Origin: Firmicutes bacterium UBA5201
Lineage (GTDB): Bacteria; Bacillota; Clostridia; Peptostreptococcales; Acidaminobacteraceae
NCBI GenBank assembly: GCA_002412775.1
Contig: DHVT01000003.1
Coordinates: forward strand, 14,261-74,443
Direction of reading: 5' to 3'
Length of the DNA: 60,183 nt
The notes under the pieces are model-generated. The model saw only the letters and a list, made by a program, of their open reading frames with translations, was not told the origin of the DNA and did not search any database. Position 1 is the first letter of the stretch. Every line of letters starts with the position of its first letter. The position numbers and the translations under genes were made by a program. Below are positions 44,477 to 52,179 of this stretch, in pieces.

Positions 44477-45844
44477 GTGAAAAAAGGAGAATTATTGGAA
44501 TTTGTAATTGAATATAATAAATATCCCAATGTGGGTGTTGGGACGGTTGGCGATAAGCGTGTCCATGTGAAAAACGGACTTGAGGGACAATTGGTGAGTG
44601 CCCGTTACTTAAAGTCCAAAGGTGGACGTTATGAAGCCAAACTTGTGGAAGTACTCGAAAGAGGACCGCTTGAGAAAGCATCATTTTGCGAGCATTTCAA
44701 CGAATGTGGCGGTTGCATGCTACAGACATTCGATTACGAAGGACAAAAAAATCTGAAATTGAAAATGGTCCAGAATCTTTTTGAAGAAGCGGGATTTGAT
44801 GTGCCACTTACTGAAGTGATCTCAAGTCCTGAAGCTTTTGAATATAGAAACAAAATGGAGTTCTCATTTGGAGATGCTTACAAAGGTGGACCACTAACAC
44901 TTGGGATGCACAAAAAAGGTCGACATAACGATGTGGTCACAGTGGATCACTGTCATTTGGCAGATGAGGATTATAGAACTATTCTGAGAGGGCTGCTCGA
45001 TTATTTCGTGCAAATTGACGCTCCAAAATACAATAAGCACATTCATGAAGGGTTCCTGAGGCATTTGGTGGTGCGAAAGGGCAAAACCACGGGTGAAATC
45101 ATGGTTGCTCTATCTGCGACGACCCAAGTGCCTTTTGATGGTGATGCATTTGTGGAATGCCTGAAAAACATGCCGCTTCTTGGAACGCTTGAAAGTGTTT
45201 TATATGTCAAGAATGACGGGCTCGGGGATGTGGTTTCAGGAGAAATCGATGTGCTGTACGGTAGAGACCATATTCTCGATCGTGTAATGGGATTGAACTT
45301 CAAGATCAACCTTTACTCGTTCTTTCAGACCAACACTTTAGGTGCCAATCTTCTGTATGATACTGCAATCAATATGATTCCAGATTTGGATGACAAAGTT
45401 TGCTTCGATCTTTTCAGTGGAACGGGTACCATCGGTCAAATCATGGCTCAAAAAGCAAAAAAAGTCATCGGCATTGAAATCGTAATGGATGCCGTTGAAG
45501 CCGCAAAAGAAAATGCGATAATGAACGGCATCGACAACTGTACATTCTTATGTGGTGATGTTTTTGACGTGCTCGCAGGAGTTGGGGACAAACCGGATGT
45601 CATTGTAGTGGATCCGCCCAGAAACGGCATCGGTGAAAAGACTGTCATCAAGGTTGCGTCGTATAATATTCCTGAAATTGTTTATGTGTCGTGCAATCCG
45701 AAAACTATGATGGAAGACTTGTCAATTTTCAAGAAAAAAGGCTATGATGTGACAAAGATGGTTCTTGTGGACATGTTTCCTTGGACGGGCCACGTGGAAG
45801 CGATAATTCTGATGACGCGTAGTGGTTCAGGTGAGAAAAAGTAG
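44477..45844 (+). CDS. rlmD: RlmD/RlmCD-type 23S rRNA uracil-C5 methyltransferase
   Basis: The 455-residue enzyme has a TRAM-like N-terminal domain, a 4Fe-4S motif (CEHFNECGGCMLQ plus DHC later), the SAM motif FDLFSGTGTIGQ, and the catalytic site VVDPPRNG and VSCNPKTM. It makes m5U at U1939 (and U747 in RlmCD) of 23S rRNA. The start is GTG 44477 with AGAGG upstream. The accessory region begins directly after it. Genes of this family (rumA) are known insertion sites for integrative elements; the 3' end holds the CACGTGGAAGCG stretch at 45790. Confidence 0.93.
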   Translation: MKKGELLEFVIEYNKYPNVGVGTVGDKRVHVKNGLEGQLVSARYLKSKGGRYEAKLVEVLERGPLEKASFCEHFNECGGCMLQTFDYEGQKNLKLKMVQNLFEEAGFDVPLTEVISSPEAFEYRNKMEFSFGDAYKGGPLTLGMHKKGRHNDVVTVDHCHLADEDYRTILRGLLDYFVQIDAPKYNKHIHEGFLRHLVVRKGKTTGEIMVALSATTQVPFDGDAFVECLKNMPLLGTLESVLYVKNDGLGDVVSGEIDVLYGRDHILDRVMGLNFKINLYSFFQTNTLGANLLYDTAINMIPDLDDKVCFDLFSGTGTIGQIMAQKAKKVIGIEIVMDAVEAAKENAIMNGIDNCTFLCGDVFDVLAGVGDKPDVIVVDPPRNGIGEKTVIKVASYNIPEIVYVSCNPKTMMEDLSIFKKKGYDVTKMVLVDMFPWTGHVEAIILMTRSGSGEKK

Positions 45845-46033
45845 ATGTTGACCACAACATATAGTGGTTTTGGTCTAAAATTTGGGCAAAAAACAGACGA
45901 AAAAATGACGTTTTTTGACCCCGGAAAAAGGGCTAAAATATAGATGACATAGCGGATTTTATGAGTTGAGAGTATAATAAGAGCTTAGAAGCATATGAAA
46001 TAAGAAATTAAAAAGTTTGAAGGAGGACAATGG

Positions 46034-46297
46034 ATGAGTGAAGAAAAATGTTGCTCTTGTTGCAGTACTGATAGTAAGGATCCTGTAATTGGTGAATATG
46101 TTTGCTATTGCAACCATGTAACTGAACAAGATATTATAGAAGCAATTGAAAATGGAGCATTAACTGTAAAAGACGTGATTGATAAGACTGGCGCTATGAA
46201 GAACAGCAATTGCGCAGTCAATAATCCAAAAGGGGTATGTTGTTATTCTGATATAGTTTATGTTTTCAATAAACATATGGAAAATACAAAATTATAG
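46034..46297 (+). CDS. BFD-like [2Fe-2S]-binding protein
   Basis: The 87-residue protein is rich in cysteine. CYCNHVTEQDIIEAIENGAL followed by NCAVNNPKGVCC fits the BFD-type [2Fe-2S] pattern (C-x-C then C-x(n)-C). A CCSCC string at the N-terminus could bind an extra metal or guide a partner. Such proteins often act with NAD(P)-dependent metal reductases or copper/mercury proteins. AGGAGGAC precedes ATG 46034. It lies at the left end of the accessory region, 800 bp before the cad operon. Confidence 0.75.
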   Translation: MSEEKCCSCCSTDSKDPVIGEYVCYCNHVTEQDIIEAIENGALTVKDVIDKTGAMKNSNCAVNNPKGVCCYSDIVYVFNKHMENTKL

Positions 46298-46356
46298 ATT
46301 GTAATGAGTGAAATTTATTGAACTTAAATAATCAATAAATGATAATTTGAAAGGCG

Positions 46357-46407
46357 AGGCAGAGTTTTTAGATCAACTAAAATGATCTATAGACTCTGCC
46401 TTTTTTA
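46357..46407 (+). terminator. Nested hairpin A with U-tract, ahead of the gene fragment
   Basis: The outer stem AGGCAGAG (46357-46364) pairs with CTCTGCCT (46394-46401); the inner stem TAGATCA (46369-46375) pairs with TGATCTA (46383-46389), loop ACTAAAA. TTTTTT follows. It lies between the BFD-like gene and the fragment at 46438. Confidence 0.8.
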
Positions 46408-46437
46408 TGTCCAAAAACAGAAAGTGAGGAAAAAGAG

Positions 46438-46605
46438 ATGGCTAAATTTCTTATGTATGATTCTGGATTACAGGAACTAGAGCAGTTGATGATGCTAGTT
46501 CCAAATTTTGTACCAAGAGGAAGCGGTATGGTTGTAGTCCGCGGATTTGTAAAGGAAGATACACATCAAGTATTAAAGTCACTGCCTAACTTATTAACCA
46601 AGTAA
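46438..46605 (+). pseudogene. Truncated copy of the DUF6075-like element gene (N-terminus only)
   Basis: A 55-codon frame opens with GLQELEQLMMLVPNFVPRGS, which closely matches residues 10-29 of the complete gene at 56291 (GELEQLMMLVPNFMPRKSGM there). After about 37 residues the similarity ends and the frame stops at 46605. The complete copy has 229 residues. A ribosome-binding site (AAAGTGAGG) is kept, so the short protein could still be made. I read it as the broken left copy of a duplicated element segment. Confidence 0.75.
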
Positions 46606-46700
46606 GCGTTAAATCAGATACTGGATATCTTGATTAATGTTGGAATTGTTAAGCAAACATAAACGATGGGAGTTCTGAACAAGTAATATTAATCCAGCTA
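46606..46700. other. Intergenic DNA, no feature recognised
   Basis: This AT-rich stretch between the gene fragment and the repeated hairpin segment has no open frame, hairpin or promoter that I can support. It is probably decayed element DNA. Confidence 0.4.
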
Positions 46701-46835
46701 AAATTTAATTAATTGAATAATCAATGGCTTAAGCGTATAGTATGGCAATTAAACCGTACATTTTTTTTACTATAACCCAATGGGTCACTTGAAAAACTGC
46801 AATATGCAGTGAATCAAGCGGCCTTTTATGCCCAA
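46701..46835. repeat. Degenerate second copy of the element spacer at 57449-57591
   Basis: The segment shares TAATTGAATAAT, TAAACCGT with a following T-run, and 26 identical bases at its core (ACTGCAATATGCAGTGAATC and beyond) with the spacer at 57449-57591. The left arm of its second hairpin (46786-46792) has changed to CACTTGA, so the outer stem is reduced to about five pairs, consistent with decay. A short frame beginning ATGCCCAAAATC follows and stops after 13 codons. Confidence 0.75.
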
Positions 46836-47014
46836 AATCAGAAAGCTGAAAATGGTCACGTTGAATTAAAAACAATGACTCAGTTCTTCAGTAACTTGAG
46901 TACCTAACAGCTCTTCTTATTCCCAATTTTTACCAAAACGAAGTAGTGAGCTTGTTATGTAAAGTATATAAATATAGAAAGGTAAAATGATATATGAGTG
47001 TGCATTCATATATG
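46836..47014. other. Intergenic DNA upstream of cadC, no gene
   Basis: No frame of useful length or clear hairpin is visible. It is probably element remnant DNA that merges into the cad promoter region at 47015. Confidence 0.4.
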
Positions 47015-47042
47015 TTGACATTTTTAATATAAATGGTAAAAT
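47015..47042 (+). promoter_or_regulatory. Promoter of the cad operon
   Basis: TTGACA (47015-47020) and TAAAAT (47037-47042) are 16 bases apart and lie 56 bases before the cadC start. Confidence 0.7.
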
Positions 47043-47053
47043 GAAATTATAAT

Positions 47054-47073
47054 ATATGAACGTTTGAACATAT
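47054..47073. promoter_or_regulatory. Probable CadC operator
   Basis: An imperfect 20-bp inverted repeat (ATATG at 47054 and CATAT at 47069, around AACGTTTGAA) lies just downstream of the -10 box. ArsR/SmtB-family repressors use similar ATATGAAC/GTTCATAT-type sites, so metal-free CadC would block transcription here. Confidence 0.55.
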
Positions 47074-47098
47074 AATCATACGAACAAGAGGTGGCATA

Positions 47099-47488
47099 GT
47101 GATCAAAGATTTCGAAGCAGAGCGATGTGACTGTAATGTGCTTCATGAAGATGTGGTGAAGAAGGTAAAATTGAAGATGCCTCAGTACACAGATATGAAT
47201 GATTTAGCAGAATTATTTAAGATCTTTGGGGATACAACCAGAATTAACATTTTATCTGCATTATTTGAAGAAGAAATGTGCGTATGTGATATCGCATATT
47301 TATTAAACATGACTCAGTCTGCGATATCTCATCAATTAAGAGTCTTAAAACAAGCAAGAATAGTGAAGAATAGGAAAGATGGTAAAGTAGTCTTCTACTC
47401 TTTAGATGATGAGCATGTAAAGAGAATAATTGATCAAGGCTTAATTCATGTTAATGAAAACAATAAAGGGAGGGCTTTAAATGAGTAG
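47099..47488 (+). CDS. cadC: CadC-type metal-responsive repressor (ArsR/SmtB family)
   Basis: The 129-residue protein has the winged helix of the ArsR family. The metal-site cysteines are in the N-terminal CDC and in EEMCVCDIA on helix alpha-3, the arrangement of CadC sensors for Cd(II), Pb(II) and Zn(II). LNMTQSAISHQLRVLKQARI is the recognition helix. The start is GTG 47099 after AGGTGG. The end overlaps cadA by eight bases. Metal binding would release the operator and switch on the efflux pump. Confidence 0.9.
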   Translation: MIKDFEAERCDCNVLHEDVVKKVKLKMPQYTDMNDLAELFKIFGDTTRINILSALFEEEMCVCDIAYLLNMTQSAISHQLRVLKQARIVKNRKDGKVVFYSLDDEHVKRIIDQGLIHVNENNKGRALNE

Positions 47489-49880
47489 CACAATCAAGAA
47501 AGAACTGATACTGGAAGGCTTAGATTGCGCAAATTGCGCAACTAAGATTGAGGATAGAGTGAGTAAACTAGAACATGTTACTTTATCTTCAATGAACTTT
47601 GCAACCAAAACACTGACGATTGAAGTTTTGCAGACTGGTGATATCGATCAAGTGATGAATGATACCACTGCCATTGTTGCAAAACTGGAGCCAGATGTAG
47701 TTGTTAAAGAGAAAGTTATTACTAAAGCAGAAAAAAAGATTTTGATGCTTATGGGTTTAGGATGTGCAAATTGTGCCTCTAAGATTGAAAAAGAAGTAAA
47801 AAATATCGATGGGGTTGTGAATGCAACAGTGGATTTTGTTTCAAAAAAACTCATTATAGAAGTAAGACATAAACGAGAACTACCAAGAATTGTTGAAGAA
47901 GCAACAAAAATAGCCGTAAGAATTGAGTCAGGAATTAAAGTGGTTGATATGGAAGTGCACAAGAAAAAAGAAGTCAGTGAAGACAACAGACATGAAGAAA
48001 GTGGACATGAAGAAGATGGTATCAATAAAGTAGAGATAATCCGTCTCGGCTCAGGTTTTGTTTTGTTCTTAGTAGGTCTACTGATGAATTTCTCACCAAT
48101 GATTGAATTGGTAGTTTTTTTAACAAGTTATCTTTTAGTTGGTGGAAGTGTCGTTCTAAAAGCTTTGAGAAATATATCAAGAGGACAGGTTTTCGATGAA
48201 AACTTTCTGATGGGTGTAGCAACCATAGGCGCATTTGCTATTGGAGAATATCCAGAGGGTGTTGCAGTAATGCTCTTTTACCAAGTGGGAGAATTTTTCC
48301 AAAGTATGGCTGTAAATCATTCAAGAAGGTCAATAACTGCTTTAATGGATATTCGACCTGACTTTGCAAATCTCAAAATTGGTGATAATGTCGAGAAGGT
48401 TTCTCCTGAAGATGTAGCAGTTGGAGATACTATTATTGTAAAACCGGGAGAAAAGGTTCCACTAGATGGCAAAGTACTTTCTGGAACTTCTATGTTGGAC
48501 ACTTCAGCAATCACTGGTGAATCGGTTCCTAGAGAAGTAGAAACGGGAGATGATATTCTTTCTGGAACAATTAATAAAAACGGACTTTTGACAGTTTTAG
48601 TGACGAAAGAATTTGGAGAATCAACGGTTTCTAAAATTCTTGATTTGGTTCAAAATGCAAGCAGTAGAAAAGCGCCTACCGAGAACTTCATCACAAAATT
48701 TGCTAGATACTACACACCAGCCGTTGTTTTTATCGCTCTTGCACTGGCTATAATTCCACCACTAATGATTCCGGGAGCAACTTTTAGCGAATGGATTTAT
48801 AGAGCACTTGTGTTCCTTGTAGTGTCATGTCCTTGTGCATTAGTAATATCAATTCCGTTAGGTTTCTTTGGTGGTATTGGCGGTGCATCAAAAGCAGGCA
48901 TTTTGATGAAAGGGAGTAACTACCTTGAAGCCTTGAACAATGTTGATACAGTTGTTTTTGATAAAACAGGAACTTTAACTAAAGGCGTTTTTAAGGTAAC
49001 AAAAATTGTGAACTTAACAAATCAATTATCCGATGAAGAACTTCTTGAATACGCAGCCTACACTGAAAGCTATTCAAATCATCCAATAGCTCAATCAATT
49101 TTGAAAGCCTATAAGAATAATGTTGATAAGAGCATGATTGAAGAGTACGATGAAATTTCTGGATATGGTATTCAAGCGAAAGTTAAAGGGAAAACCGTAC
49201 TGGCTGGGAATCTCAAACTGATGAAAAAGGAGAATATATCCTTTGATGAAGGTCGTACGAAGGACGAAGTTGGTACGATTATTCATATGGTTATCGATCA
49301 AAAGTACTCAGGATTTATTGTTATTTCTGATGAGATCAAGGAAGATTCAAAGCGAGCAATTCAAGAGTTAAGAAAATTAGGCGTTAAGAAACTTGTAATG
49401 TTGACAGGTGACAATAAAGCAATTGGTGAAAAAATAGGTCAACAACTTGGATTAGATGAAGTATATTCAGAACTTTTGCCACATCAGAAGGTTGAAAAGC
49501 TTGAAATGCTGGAAGGCCGAGAGGGTAGAAAAGGTAAATTGGTGTTTGTAGGTGACGGTATAAATGATGCCCCAGTTTTAACACGGGCAGATATTGGTAT
49601 AGCAATGGGTGGGATTGGTTCTGATGCTGCAATTGAAGCTGCGGATGTCGTAATCATGACGGATGAACCATCAAAAATTGCAAGTGCAATACGCATTGCA
49701 AAACGAACGAAGACCATTGTGTGGCAGAATATTATATTTGCTTTCGCAGTTAAAGGAATTGTACTGGTTCTTGGCGCTGGCGGACTAGCCACAATGTGGG
49801 AAGCTGTATTTGCAGATGTTGGTGTTGCTGTTCTAGCTGTTTTCAATGCTATGAGAGTACTTAATTCGAAAACTCAATAA
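47481..49880 (+). CDS. cadA: Cd/Zn/Pb-exporting P1B-type ATPase
   Basis: The 799-residue pump has two N-terminal heavy-metal-associated domains with CXXC motifs (LDCANCATKI at residues 14-23, LGCANCASKI about residue 92), a short His/Glu-rich linker (HEESGHEEDG), the transmembrane CPC motif (VSCPCALVIS), the phosphorylation site DKTGTLTKG and GDGINDAPVL. CPC with a metal-binding linker fits export of Cd, Zn and Pb. GGGAGGG precedes the ATG inside cadC. An ICMT-like gene follows after 27 bases. Confidence 0.94.
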   Translation: MSSTIKKELILEGLDCANCATKIEDRVSKLEHVTLSSMNFATKTLTIEVLQTGDIDQVMNDTTAIVAKLEPDVVVKEKVITKAEKKILMLMGLGCANCASKIEKEVKNIDGVVNATVDFVSKKLIIEVRHKRELPRIVEEATKIAVRIESGIKVVDMEVHKKKEVSEDNRHEESGHEEDGINKVEIIRLGSGFVLFLVGLLMNFSPMIELVVFLTSYLLVGGSVVLKALRNISRGQVFDENFLMGVATIGAFAIGEYPEGVAVMLFYQVGEFFQSMAVNHSRRSITALMDIRPDFANLKIGDNVEKVSPEDVAVGDTIIVKPGEKVPLDGKVLSGTSMLDTSAITGESVPREVETGDDILSGTINKNGLLTVLVTKEFGESTVSKILDLVQNASSRKAPTENFITKFARYYTPAVVFIALALAIIPPLMIPGATFSEWIYRALVFLVVSCPCALVISIPLGFFGGIGGASKAGILMKGSNYLEALNNVDTVVFDKTGTLTKGVFKVTKIVNLTNQLSDEELLEYAAYTESYSNHPIAQSILKAYKNNVDKSMIEEYDEISGYGIQAKVKGKTVLAGNLKLMKKENISFDEGRTKDEVGTIIHMVIDQKYSGFIVISDEIKEDSKRAIQELRKLGVKKLVMLTGDNKAIGEKIGQQLGLDEVYSELLPHQKVEKLEMLEGREGRKGKLVFVGDGINDAPVLTRADIGIAMGGIGSDAAIEAADVVIMTDEPSKIASAIRIAKRTKTIVWQNIIFAFAVKGIVLVLGAGGLATMWEAVFADVGVAVLAVFNAMRVLNSKTQ

Positions 49881-49907
49881 ACGCATTGTTGAGTTTCAGG
49901 AGGTAAC

Positions 49908-50489
49908 ATGCTAAATGTAATATCAAGTGGGTGTCTGCTTCTTTTTGGTAGTGTGTACATTGCGAAATTGTTGCTTTTAAAGTATAGGGATAAAATCCTC
50001 GCCAATTCATTAGGTGATAAGGGAAAAGAACGAAATTTGAGCAGAGTTGAAAGACTGGTTAAATGGTCTGTATATACTTGGATTGCAATTTGGATTTTGA
50101 ATATTTTCGGAATTTCGATTTATGCACCATTGTTGATGAATATGCCACTTAGGTACATTGGTGTGGCATTGAATGCACTTGGAGCAATCTTGTTTTTCAT
50201 ATCCGTTATTGTTATGAACAAGTCGTGGCGAGTAGGTATTGATCACAATAGCACTGCTAAACTAGTGACAAGTGGGATTTACAAATTTTCTAGAAATCCT
50301 GCTTACGTTGCCTTTGATACTATGTTTTTAGGAACGGCAATTACTTTTGGAGATTTTGGATTGTTGTTGATAGGTATAGTTGCTGGATTTAGTTTGCACA
50401 ATTTGATATTGAAAGAAGAATCGTATCTTGAAGAAAAATTTAAAGGTGATTATATAAAGTATAAAAATGATGTTGGTAGATATTTATAA
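49908..50489 (+). CDS. Isoprenylcysteine methyltransferase-like membrane protein
   Basis: The 193-residue protein has four to five transmembrane segments and the C-terminal ICMT/PEMT pattern LVTSGIYKFSRNPAYVAFDT and LKEESYLEEKFKGDYIKYKN, which holds the SAM site. The bacterial substrates are unknown. It is the third gene of the cad operon and ends at a strong terminator; ICMT-like genes often accompany metal-efflux genes, so it may modify lipids or small thiols under metal stress. AGGAGG precedes the ATG. Confidence 0.85.
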   Translation: MLNVISSGCLLLFGSVYIAKLLLLKYRDKILANSLGDKGKERNLSRVERLVKWSVYTWIAIWILNIFGISIYAPLLMNMPLRYIGVALNALGAILFFISVIVMNKSWRVGIDHNSTAKLVTSGIYKFSRNPAYVAFDTMFLGTAITFGDFGLLLIGIVAGFSLHNLILKEESYLEEKFKGDYIKYKNDVGRYL

Positions 50490-50502
50490 AGAATAAACTT
50501 AT

Positions 50503-50549
50503 TAAAATCCCTGAACGCTATGAATCGACAATTCAATTCAGGGATTTTA
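50503..50549 (+). terminator. Intrinsic terminator of the cad operon
   Basis: TAAAATCCCTGAA (50503-50515) pairs perfectly with TTCAGGGATTTTA (50537-50549), with a short GAAT/ATTC inner pairing. The stem's own A/T ends supply the U-rich tail. Confidence 0.85.
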
Positions 50550-50585
50550 ATTATTTGGTTTATAGGTTAGTAAGCATGAATTGGT

Positions 50586-50613
50586 TTGACAATTACGGAT
50601 AATGTGCTATTAT
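50586..50613 (+). promoter_or_regulatory. Promoter of the riboswitch-controlled transglutaminase gene
   Basis: TTGACA (50586-50591) is followed after 16 bases by TATTAT (50608-50613) with an extended TGC just before it. Transcription from about 50620 would give a leader of about 270 nt that holds both riboswitches. Confidence 0.7.
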
Positions 50614-50648
50614 AAAATTATATTAAATAAAAGTAACAGTGAAGAGAT

Positions 50649-50745
50649 ACTCTTTTCACGATAATGGCAAACCATTGGAAACGGTGGGACGCAAAGCTAT
50701 AGGGCCTTTCGAATGAATGGCAGCCTAGCCACCGAATGAGAAGAT
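50649..50745 (+). ncRNA. Cyclic di-GMP-I (GEMM-I) riboswitch, first of tandem pair
   Basis: The core shows the GEMM-I landmarks in order: GCAAACC, a stem capped by a GAAA tetraloop (CCATTG-GAAA-CGGTGG), GGGACGCAAAGC (the tetraloop receptor and binding core), AGGGCC, and GGCAGCCTAGCCACCG. Outer P1 is CTTTTCA (50652-50658) with TGAGAAG (50737-50743). No U-tract terminator follows directly; an imperfect hairpin (GAAG-TTTTC) lies just after it. It is one of two adjacent copies. Confidence 0.93.
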
Positions 50746-50787
50746 TTTCTGTTTTTTGAAAACTTCAATAAGTCCATATTGTGATGA

Positions 50788-50886
50788 GTAACTCTCAACG
50801 ATAATAGCAAACCATTAGTAATGATGGGACGCAAAGCCATAGGGCCTTTTAAAAAGAGGCAGCCGTGCTACCGAAAGGAGAGTTAT
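50788..50886 (+). ncRNA. Cyclic di-GMP-I riboswitch, second copy, P1 covers the ribosome-binding site
   Basis: The same landmarks recur: GCAAACC, a stem with a GTAA (GNRA) tetraloop, GGGACGCAAAGC, AGGGCC, and GGCAGCCGTGCTACCG. P1 is GTAACTCTC (50788-50796) with GAGAGTTAT (50878-50886), nine pairs with one GU. The ribosome-binding site AAAGGAG (50874-50880) overlaps the 3' strand of P1, and the ATG is at 50888. Ligand-stabilised P1 would hide the site, so c-di-GMP should switch translation off. Confidence 0.93.
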
Positions 50887-50887
50887 T

Positions 50888-51679
50888 ATGAAAAAAATAA
50901 TAAGCATTTTAATGGTTTTAATGATTTTAGTTGGAAGTTCAATACAATCATATGCTTCAACACAAGCGCTCCAAGCTGATACTGATAATGGATTAGTAAG
51001 AGTTCAGCTTGATGATGTAGACGGTGCTAAAATGCTGTTATTAGTTGAAAAAGATGGTGTACGATACTCTTATCCAATTACTGATACAGATATCAATCAA
51101 TTTCCACTTCAATTGGGAAATGGCAACTATCTCGTTAGAATTATGCAAAATACAACCGGCAACAGTTATAAAGAGTTATCCAGAATTGATGTTACATTAG
51201 AATTAGAAAACAACAATAATGTATTTCTAGCATCTATACAAGACATAGAGTTTGATGATACTTCATTACCTATCGTCAAAGCCAAAGCATTAACAAAAGG
51301 ATTAAAAAATGACATCGATAAAGTTAAAGCAATATATAATTATGTAAATCAAAATATTAAGTATGATTATACAAAAGCAAAAAATGTTAAAAGTGGTTAT
51401 TTTCCAGATATCGAGTCTACTTATATCACAAATACAGGTATTTGTTATGATTACGCTTCAATTGTAGCTGCGATGCTTAGAAGTGTTGGTATTCCAACAA
51501 AATTGATAAAGGGTTATTCAATTCCAACGAAAGACATCTATCACGCATGGAATGAAGTATATGTCGATGACGAATGGAAAATAATAGATACTACAGTTGA
51601 CTCTGCATATGTTCAAGCAAATTTGAGTACAAAAATGTTTAAATCATTTACTGATTACAAGGCATCTAAAATGTACTGA
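50888..51679 (+). CDS. Exported transglutaminase-like cysteine protein under c-di-GMP control
   Basis: The 263-residue protein has a signal peptide (cleavage near SYA at 21-23), a beta-rich N-terminal part and a C-terminal transglutaminase-like domain. The Cys-His-Asp triad is C186 (NTGICYDYAS), H219 (YHAWNEVY) and D234 (IIDTTVD). Bacterial members act as proteases or cross-linkers on surface proteins or peptidoglycan; the substrate is unknown. The gene follows two c-di-GMP riboswitches and precedes a giant surface protein gene by 500 bp. A c-di-GMP-regulated surface remodelling role is a reasonable inference. Confidence 0.88.
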   Translation: MKKIISILMVLMILVGSSIQSYASTQALQADTDNGLVRVQLDDVDGAKMLLLVEKDGVRYSYPITDTDINQFPLQLGNGNYLVRIMQNTTGNSYKELSRIDVTLELENNNNVFLASIQDIEFDDTSLPIVKAKALTKGLKNDIDKVKAIYNYVNQNIKYDYTKAKNVKSGYFPDIESTYITNTGICYDYASIVAAMLRSVGIPTKLIKGYSIPTKDIYHAWNEVYVDDEWKIIDTTVDSAYVQANLSTKMFKSFTDYKASKMY

Positions 51680-51961
51680 TATAATCTTCGATTTTGATTT
51701 TTAAGAAGTCATTGTCGTGTTTATTAGTCTCTGAAAATCGTAAATGGATGAGCTATCGGAAACAAATTTGATTCAATAAATTCATATTATTACTTGTCGG
51801 GCCCCAAAAGTCAATTATGCAGATTTCTGAATTAGGGATTTGATTTTTGACAACAATGAAGATTTATGAAAGTATATTGATAGAGCTCACATTAGCAGAA
51901 AAGCGTGAATGCTTTGAATTTGATTTGAATTGAATAGTCGAATTAATATTTGAAAAGTTAT
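51680..51961. other. Intergenic DNA after the transglutaminase gene, no gene seen
   Basis: No frame of useful length, riboswitch or clear terminator was found in these 280 bases. They are AT-rich with a single GC-rich patch (CGGGCCCC near 51799). Confidence 0.4.
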
Positions 51962-52017
51962 GAGGCAATTGTTTAAGGTCAACTATAATGACCAATAAGC
52001 TATGCCTCTTTTTTTAT
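51962..52017 (+). terminator. Nested hairpin B with U-tract
   Basis: The outer stem GAGGCA (51962-51967) pairs with TGCCTC (52003-52008); the inner stem GGTCA (51977-51981) pairs with TGACC (51989-51993), loop ACTATAA, nearly the loop of hairpin A (ACTAAAA). A long T-run follows. Confidence 0.75.
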
Positions 52018-52112
52018 TTTAAAAATCTGTGAAAAAGAGTCATTCATAAACAAGCCAATTGTTTATTTAGCTTATGTAAGAATCAAAGTTATATGAATTT
52101 AAAATGGATTTG

Positions 52113-52145
52113 AAGCCGGGGTCAAATAGTTGATTCCGGTTTTTT
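52113..52145 (+). terminator. Nested hairpin B2 with U-tract, ahead of the SLH gene
   Basis: AAGCCGG (52113-52119) pairs with CCGGTTT (52136-52142) and an inner TCAA (52122-52125) pairs with TTGA (52130-52133); TTTTT follows. It lies 35 bases before the SLH gene start, so it could attenuate its transcription. Confidence 0.68.
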
Positions 52146-52179
52146 CATATCAAAAATTAAACGAAAGGATGGAAAATTT

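Noticed and set aside
45895..45930. Regulatory hairpin after rlmD
   Set aside because: The A6/T6 and short CCC/GGG pairings are too weak to support a structure.
50745..50787. Terminator between the two riboswitches
   Set aside because: The GAAG-TTTTC hairpin is imperfect and has no U-tract after its 3' arm.
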